Assembly (NCBI RefSeq): GCF_036884655.1
Contig: NC_088356.1
Coordinates: 17,654,501-17,718,500 of the forward strand
Origin: Musa acuminata AAA Group
Lineage: Eukaryota > Streptophyta > Magnoliopsida > Zingiberales > Musaceae
Reading direction: 5' to 3'
Length of the DNA: 64,000 bases
The number at the start of each line of letters is the position of its first letter. The first letter of the stretch is position 1. The position numbers and the translations under genes are program-made. Positions 56,428-64,000 of this stretch are shown piece after piece. The notes beneath the pieces were generated by a model. It did not search any database, was not told the DNA's origin, and was given only the letters and a program-made list of their open reading frames with translations.

Positions 56428-59400
56428 AGCTTTTATGGGTGCTTTTTGTTTGGTGCTGCTGCTTTGATCTTATCGTTTGAAGGAATTGTACCTTGAGAAC
56501 CGTTTTCTCATTTTTGTAGCTGTTGAACGTTTCTGCAGTAATCTGTTAACTCTTACCTCGATGATTGGGGTTTTAGGGTTCCATGACTATCGATTTCCTT
56601 CTTTAAAACATTCTGTTAATTGTTCGTTTGAAGGTATGACTGAGGTCCGTGCTCTGATAATAACAATTAGTGGTATGCTTGACACCCCAGTTGGATCTTA
56701 TCAAGAATTATGACCTAAAATCACACCAAAATTGCACTGCTTTGAATTATATCTTTTTGCACGATTTTTTATTTATTTATTTTTTTGTGGCTAAAATTTA
56801 GTACTTGTTTTTTTTTTTGTGCTTTTGCAATTTATAAGTGGTGAAGGCATCCCACGATCTGATCTTGAGGTGATCTGATACAATCTTCATCAAATAAGCT
56901 AACTACTAACGCCATCAAATTTTAGTTTCTCTTAACTGTTACTGTCCATCGTCATCATTCGGTAAATCACTTTGGTATCTATTTTTCTTTTTCTACAAGT
57001 GCCTAAACATAATCCACGATACTCTCTTTCTAGTTTGTAGCCAAAGTAAGGTCTTGGTTGCTTTAACCTATTCATTTTAGAAGATGATGATGGTCTATTT
57101 TCTCCTGATCTGCGATTTGTAACTGGGACTATCAATTTTTTTTCTTTAGCTTCTAAACTTCAATATGGAGCCTAAATAGTGAGGACTGAGGAGCTTAATG
57201 AGCTTCTCATCCAGAATGGGATCGAGAATGGAAAGGGGTAGATACAATTTTGCAACTAGCAAGAAGCACATTGATATTAAAGGATCGTCAGATATTAAAA
57301 TTTTATGTAGTCCTTTTATAATGTGGAGGACAGAATACATTTCTTACTCTATGATACTAGTGAAGTTTGGAAACCAGGAGTTACTCAGATATTACATGTA
57401 TTTGTGTAGCTTGGTCTCTTGGAGAGGGTCCTCATTTTTAATACTCTAATTTGTCGGTGAAAGTGAGGATAATTATGTCCCTTCCTATTTCATTTATGTG
57501 ATTATGATGTAGTCTATTTAATTGGACTAGAATACATCTGGTTTGTAGATAACATATTTTCAATAGAACATATTCTTGCTTTTCCTTGTGTTTTATCTTT
57601 ATAAGAAAGAGAAGGAAAACACCTGAACCTACCACACAAAAAACAATAAACAATCATTGGGATTACTGGTAAAGCTTTTGCAAAATTTAGCTTGCATCTT
57701 GGATTACCTGCATGGTTGTGAGGCTTGATCTAATGGGTCGAACATTGGATCATCCCTGTTTGTCCCCTTTTTTTTCCTTCAAAATTCTTCTCTTTGTTGG
57801 TGGCATCTGCTTTTTTGAAGCTTTGATTTTAGAAAGAACCACTTTGGTCTAATCATGCGCCCTTGGTGTTCGTATCACACGACATATGGATCTACCAGGA
57901 CCAACAGGACAGGTCCGGGTTCGGCCTTGCCATCTCGGACTGAAAAAGTAAAACTCACATGAACACTTTTTTTATCAAACAAAATCTACTACTTTTCAGA
58001 GTAGCAACAATATCTTCAAAACTAATGACTTGCTTCTGTGATGTAAACTATCACATATGTTGCATTGAGAATGAGAAAATAATCTTGTCAAAGACAAAGG
58101 GAGAATTAAGTTTATTCTCATTCGACAATGACATCAAATGGATTATCTTGATAATTGATATACAAAATCTTTATTCATTGGTAATGAAATTCCGCAGGTT
58201 CACAATGCAAACGGATATAAAAGGGTTGCTGAGAACATAATAAGCAGGTTAGTACTTGATGCAATGAAAGATTTTATATGCCACAAGGATGAGTCAAACG
58301 CAAAGTTATCGAATATGGATGTGAATTTATTGATAAACAACATGATTAGTTGAAATTAGGGAGGAAATTTTGAAATAATAATGCTTAGACCATTTGGAAG
58401 TCTGAAGTGAAAAATTAAGGTAGTAGTTGGGTTGCCGATTGGCTTTTCGGAACTTATGTTTGCTCAGCTGTTGTCATGACGACATACAGATTGTGGTAAG
58501 GTGAACATTAAATTGAATTGAATCGCATTATTGTGATGATGAAAGATTAATCAAGCGAAAAAAACATTGCAGCCATCAAAAGAAAGGAGATTAGCATAGA
58601 AAATTTTATTCTCTTTAATCTTATAATCGGTGAATTACATATGGAGTTGCTGAGACGTAGTATAGCAAAAGTTTATCTCAGAAAGTTCTTATATTTTAAT
58701 ATAATATACTAAACAGTACTCGAGGTCAGATATTTAGGAAACAAAGTCAATTTCTGGTTTGTAGGATTTGTAAATCTCTTTTTTATAATTATAATTTTTG
58801 GTTCTGGTTCATTTTGGTATCGAGTAAATGGAACAGAAAAAGTTTTCATATCTGATTGGAGCTAAATATAGTTTTCCTGAATATGTATCTGTTGCAGAAT
58901 CGTTTTGGGCATGCAAAGTCTGATTTTTTGATATTGGAGACTGAGATCCAGAGATGAGTTGAGTTCTGCCAATACCCAGTGTCTAAATATACTTCAAACA
59001 TTAGTATTTCCTAATTTGGCTGAGGAGGAGGAAGCATTTAATCTGTTTTCAAACTAAATAGTGTTGCAAATTTTATTATTCTCATCCTTCCCTTTCTTCT
59101 CAAATTGGCTTTCAGATCTTTGTATTTAAGAAATTTGTCAGCTTAAGTTGGTGATTTAATTATTTGTTGATAACTCTTTATCATATTCTATTCTATGCGG
59201 TGGTCACGTCGATGTGCATACCAAATTTGCAACCATTATATCTGAGTTTTAACCTTATCTAGTTCAAACCGAAAAACATGGTTGGTTGGTTGGAATATTA
59301 TAGCTCATGCCTGATTTATTTCTGATCCATTCCATATCTAGTATGACAACATATAATGATATATACATTTGTATAATAAAGCTCAGTATGACAATGAGAT

Positions 59401-60202
59401 TCCTAGCTACTGATTACTGTGACATCAATGCAAGCTGGTTGATGATACCATGGAAATCAGAATAACACGAGTAGAAAGAAAAGAAGGGGACTATGGAGCC
59501 AAAATATGTGGTGAGGGTGAATAAACTGGAGGTCTAGAGTGGTGTGTGATAACTCAATAATGGGAGATCAGTTATGACATAAACTTGCAATTAAAGCTCT
59601 CAGCATATTTCCTTCCCAAAGATATTCTTTCTTTGTGCTTGATTTTATCAAGTGACTTATTTATTTCCTTCCTTCCCAAAGCTCAGCATATTTACTTCCT
59701 TCCCAATTAAACTGGAGGCCTAAGATGTTTCTCGTGGTAATTGATTGATTGATTGATTTATTTATTTTTATTTAAAGCAACTGTTTGAGCCGTTATATTT
59801 TTCTTTTCCTTTTTGTTTTTTGACTAATTGTAGTAATATTGTGTGACGTTAACGAAGGTAGTTGGAACCTACAATATTATTATTGCTTTTGTCTCTTTGC
59901 TTTGAATTCATGTATTTTATGGAGATTGGGATGTCTCTGTAACTCGAGTTGGATCTTTCTTTCTCAGCTTAGTGTGAGAAACATGGAAAGCAGTGCAGTT
60001 AGATTGTGGACGAGGAATGTTACAACAGGAATTACTTTGTGCAGTTAGATTCTACTTTAGTGTTTCTCGGGTCTGAAATTGACGAGATAAGTTTGGTTTG
60101 ATCTTTGTGCAGGCTCTGGAAGAATCCAGAGAACCTGTTCCTGTTTAGACCACCTACTGTCTTCCTTCCCTTGTTAAAGTTCACCTTATTATTATTATTA
60201 TT

Positions 60203-60237
<35 letters not shown>

Positions 60238-61605
60238 TCAAATTAGATTCATCACGTTTTGGTTCAGGGATAATAATAAGAGTATTCATTATAAACTGTC
60301 TTTCTCAATAAAGACCAAAACGAGGTTTATGGAAATAATAAGTGGATTGCATGATTAAGGAAGGTATTTTTCTACTCCAAACTCAAATATCTCTATGATG
60401 AATAGTGCTCACGTACGTACATAGCCATAAGTGTAGGAAGAGAACGCAGTTCTAATATCCGAAACGATAATTTCTGTAAGATGTAGAGAGGTTCTCTCGT
60501 ACGTACGTGGTAAACTAAAATCTATATATATGATTGGAGTTAGAGGCTTAGATAATTCTTAAAAGCTTTCATGAATAATCTCAAGGCATAATAGATGCCC
60601 AATAACATGTAGATAGATATCAATAAATATATGTCTGTTGGAGTCAAATTCTTGATTAAAGGAATTTAATATAATGCCTACTTTCTTCTATTGCAAATTA
60701 TCAATACTAACTGTGGTTCATGTCATTAAAGATACTTCATCCACTGCACTGCATGAGCATCGAGTGGCTCATATCAATAAATATTATGATTTAATAATTT
60801 AATTTTGAATTTTTTTTTTTTACTTTCATGAGGATTATTAGTGTATGATATCTAATATTATGTATGTTCGACTCGAACATCATATTTAATGTAATAAGAA
60901 AATTTCTCTTTAAAAAAAAAATGTATGTGATTCATAAATCATGATACAAAACTATAATGATTTAAAAATATTAACTCAGCAATAATAAACTTTAACACAT
61001 AAAAACCAAGAACATATAGAGGAGGGGATCCCCCTAGAGTTTATATAGAGGATTTGTGAGGGTAAGTTTAGTCTAATTGAAATCCTTAATTACCTTAACA
61101 GAACTACGTTTATATTTTCTAGATGAATTGGCTGAATTTTATTTATTAAGATTGCATATATTTATCCTCCCTCCCCAAATCTTGCAGAGTTTATTCTTTG
61201 TTTTTCTTTTTGTTTTTAACTAGTTGATATTTATTATATATATATTAAGATTCTTTTCCTAAATACGAACCAAATAAAGGTGCTCACAGTCACTACTACA
61301 GATGAAAGAAAATCCAATCACATATGGGAAGAACAAATGACGGGGGGACTAAAAAAACTAAAAGAATATTGTAGAATTTAGTACTGGATCCATCTGCCTC
61401 AATCAATTCGTGTTTCGCTCGATCAATTCTTTTTTAAGTTAATAATACTACTTCGCCCAAGTGCTAATAATGCATTTAGAGCCAAGAGGTCTTTCTTTCT
61501 TTTAACGTTAAAGCAGTCGGACCAAGCGAAAATTAAAGTCAGCTGTAAACCCAACAAGCAACGAACTCCCCAACTCCCACACTTATGCACAATACCCTTT
61601 TGCTT
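56298..61605. other. Intergenic or SEC61 beta 3' region, no further gene recognised
   Basis: The first 200-400 bp is probably SEC61 beta 3' untranslated sequence. The rest has only short unconvincing ORFs (none above about 95 codons) and simple repeats: ATT at about 56397-56425, GATT at about 59741-59760 and ATT/ATC at 60188-60234. Poly-T runs near 56770 and 56808 stand out. Nothing matches the retrotransposon families elsewhere in the window. Confidence 0.5.
60188..60234. repeat. (ATT)n(ATC)n compound microsatellite
   Basis: About six ATT units run directly into about ten ATC units. Confidence 0.95.
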
Positions 61606-61770
61606 GCTTTAAGAATGAATGGACATGGATATAATAATAAGATGCTGCTTGTTCCCTTTTGCTTTAAGAATGAATGGACATGGACATAATAATAAGATAC
61701 TGTTTGTTCCCTTTTGCTTTAAGAATGAATGGACATGGACATAATAATAAGATACTGCTTGTTCCCTACA
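61606..61770. repeat. 55-bp tandem repeat, 3 units
   Basis: 'gctttaagaatgaatggac' starts at 61606, 61661 and 61716. Each is followed by 'atggac(t)ataataataagat(a/g)ctg(c/t)ttgttccc'. The units are nearly identical. Confidence 0.95.
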
Positions 61771-61874
61771 CTTTAAAACTCTCTCTTGTTGTCTTCTACT
61801 TGGACGAAAGTAGTTAGCATACGCAAAACAAAAAAGAAAAAGCATCTATCAAGCGAGCGAGACGTCTCTACTCG

Positions 61875-62123
61875 CTAAGGGCAAAGGCCAAGCACTACTA
61901 ATCGGGAAAGCAGAGAACTCCTCCGTTTTCTGAACCGACAACAAAGATCAAGCCGAGAACGCTGTCGACAATGGAACCGCTGGTTGGGCATGAGAACTGA
62001 GAGTCGATTTGGCTTCTTAATAATAAGATCAAAGATTGAAACTCCAACTTCGATTTCTGAACCGACAACACGGTCAATGGTACAAGCACCCGACCCCTCT
62101 TTCAAGGGAAACCTCACAACCAT
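61875..62123 (-). other. Unassigned short ORF (82 codons)
   Basis: ATG 62121-62123 opens MVVRFPLKEGSGACTIDRVV and runs to a stop at 61875. The motif FVVGSE(N/I) appears twice across two frames because the 'ttctgaaccgacaac' word is repeated at about 61930 and 62056. No similarity is recognised. It may be a chance ORF or a fragment. Confidence 0.15.
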
Positions 62124-62171
62124 GGATTTGCCCTTTTGGGAATAGTTTATGTTAGAGCATTTTCACAATAA

Positions 62172-62196
62172 ATTAATAATAATAATAATAATAATG

Positions 62197-62241
<45 letters not shown>
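62172..62241. repeat. (AAT)n microsatellite
   Basis: About 23 AAT units with one GAT interruption, continuing into degenerate AAC repeats to about 62285. Confidence 0.97.
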
Positions 62242-62247
<6 letters not shown>

Positions 62248-62786
62248 AATAATAACAACAATAACAAGAATAACAACAACGACAATCAATCAATCACAAC
62301 AGAAACGTCATAATTTCATTATAAGATTGCTATATTCCGTGACAATGGCATGGCCTACCCTTAGATGTAGCGTCGATATGGCGTTCCCGTAGATGTAGCG
62401 CCTGCAACAATAAGAGCAGGCAACTTACAGGTGTACTAACTACTAATATGTGCTCCCAGCGGGAACTACTTACTTTTTAGTTGTTGCATCGATCAGCGTT
62501 GCTCTCAGGAGGATTTCATCAGAATATACTCTAACAAGCCCATTTAATCCATCGTTCAAAGCAACAGTCATCATGCTCAAATAAAAAGTGCAATTTAAGA
62601 TTACAACATATGCACTATTGTACAACACATCAAATCCAATGCAAGCGTCGGGTACCCATCACGAGGGTCAAAGAACTAATTACATGGTAAGCCAATCAAG
62701 AGTGGTTGGTTGACCTAACTAGAGGACTTCCGCCGAAAAGGAAGGGACCAATTCTCAACAAATGGATGAGACCTCGGAAACGTAAT

Positions 62787-63243
62787 TTACTCATTGCCCA
62801 AGTTTAGAGACCCGTCCTTCATTAGTCTGACGCTCAGACTATTGAACCTCCCTCTCGAGTAGTGGCGTGAAGCCTTTCTCCAGTCTGTTCCAGTTTTCAT
62901 CATTGCCACGAATTCATCGTAGCTAATTCGTCCGTCCTGCAAAATACAAAAAAATTATACATGTCAATGGTTGAATGTAAGTTGGCCTCCAACGATAACA
63001 TATATCGGTCACCTTGTCAGTGTCAACTTCTTGTAAAATATCATTCGCCACATCAATGCTGTCAGCAGCTCCATCTTCCGCCAATGCCTCCTGAAGCTCC
63101 TCTGGCTCGATATAGCCATTCTCATCCTTATCAAAATATGAGAAGGCTCTTCTGAGATGCTCATCATTAGCCATCCTTTGTAAATGAATAGATACAGCAA
63201 CAAACTCTCCATAGTCTAGGGTTCCTTTACCAGTGGCATCCAC
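62787..63243 (-). CDS. CPK13: Calcium-dependent protein kinase, CPK13-like, last two coding exons
   Basis: The coding exons are 63013-63243 (77 codons) and 62787-62936 (49 codons plus TAA). They are joined at [13 protein letters not shown] by a GTGACC…TTTGCAG intron. They encode three EF-hands of the calmodulin-like domain: [24 protein letters not shown] and [12 protein letters not shown]. The C-terminus has [20 protein letters not shown] and ends GSLNLGNE, which is characteristic of the CPK13 group. Ca2+ binding there releases the kinase domain from its autoinhibitory junction (family knowledge). The exon begins V-D after CAAACAG. The kinase domain, junction and first EF-hand must lie beyond 64000, because no such exon is visible at 63244-64000. 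A small 3' UTR intron at about 62402-62473 is possible. Confidence 0.93.
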
Positions 63244-64000
63244 CTGTTTGGTCAAACTCGATCAATCAGATTATGCAGTCTTCCTCTTCTGAGCAAGCAG
63301 CATTGTCAAACGGAAGCAATCAATAATATTGCAGTACATGGTGCCTACATCCTTTGCAAAATTGTCAAGCATGTTCACGGAGTTACAATGAGCTCAGGAC
63401 CTTCATTTGCTCAAGCAAGATATATGACCCGAACATGAAGAGTTCTTTAGCTAGTTTAAATAAAATAAGCTAACCAGACTGCACAAGTACGATGTGGGCG
63501 TAACATGTCAGTAAACCCTCGGATTTAAGCAAACCTTTGGTTGCCCTCCAACTTGTTGTAAACTGCTAGTCTTGTTGCAACTAGGCTTTGAACCTCCCCT
63601 AATTGGTATAAGAGGCACCTTTGACAGTCCAGAGCCTTGACAATTCTGTTGACTGCAGTCCGTATCAACTTCAAGTCAAAATAGCAAGTAAATTAGCTGG
63701 CCTTGCTGCAAATATTGCTGGTCGCTGAAAATAGACCAACATCGGGCTCAAAGAGGCCCTAAACTGGCTCAAAACATAACAAAATGAGGCTAAAAAGGGC
63801 CCAAATAGAACTTAAAACGACCATAATATGGCTGACCAAGTCCAGCACTTGTCAACCTGGTCTAGACTCAATCAGGGTCTGTTTGGGTCTAATCCACTTG
63901 GAACGAAACAAGTATAAGAAATTAGTTGAAGCGTCAATGTACTTCAATATGGCAAGTAAGTGTTCTAAAATGTGGTCTACAAGGCCACATATGCATATGT
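63244..64000 (-). other. Intron of the CPK13-like gene (open at window edge)
   Basis: This is the interval upstream of the exon's acceptor. No exon encoding kinase or EF-hand sequence was found on the minus strand, so the intron is at least 757 bp long. Its right end is outside the window. Confidence 0.7.

Overview
This window is nuclear DNA from a flowering plant. The evidence is intron-bearing genes with plant-type products, nested LTR retrotransposons of the plant lineages SIRE, chromovirus and Tat, and AT-rich microsatellite-laden spacers. GC-rich coding starts and the element types fit a monocot. A banana/ginger-type genome (Zingiberales) is my guess and is not proven by the sequence. 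There are no prokaryotic genes, CRISPR arrays, rRNA genes or convincing tRNA genes. tRNA-like strings occur only as retrotransposon primer-binding sites.

Layout. 1-2,290: fragments of two LTR families and degraded internal sequence. 2,290-20,932: a three-level nest. A decayed minus-strand SIRE-like element has its LTR split by a 9.26-kb plus-strand SIRE/Maximus copia element (4,741-20,429, target duplication GTACT). That element's 5' LTR is in turn split by a 6.4-kb minus-strand chromodomain gypsy element (5,366-11,792, target duplication GCCT). 20,933-27,639: a gene island with the mitochondrial import-motor J-protein PAM18/TIM14 (minus, three coding exons). 27,640-47,628: a large decayed Tat-lineage gypsy element (minus) with gag, protease, RT, two RNase H domains and integrase, an additional spliced ORF on the opposite strand, and a 140-bp tandem array near its 3' LTR. 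It is itself invaded by a chromovirus solo LTR and by a gag-only SIRE derivative with a rearranged 3' LTR. 47,742-48,593: a Tat solo LTR. 48,600-55,800: AT-rich DNA with tandem repeats, a MITE-like insertion, a solo LTR and two possible orphan first exons. 55,959-56,297: SEC61 beta. 56,298-62,786: low-complexity intergenic DNA. 62,787-63,243: the last two coding exons of a CPK13-like calcium-dependent protein kinase (minus), which continues beyond the right edge.

The three clear host genes (PAM18, SEC61 beta, CPK13-like) are unrelated housekeeping or signalling genes and do not form a pathway. Most of the window's structure comes from retrotransposon layering: insertion into earlier insertions, LTR-LTR recombination leaving solo LTRs, and tandem repeat growth in non-coding element regions. 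I found no convincing new biological system. The most informative items are the antisense spliced ORF plus 140-bp array of the Tat element, the repeated 4-bp target duplications of the chromovirus, and the rearranged SIRE derivative.
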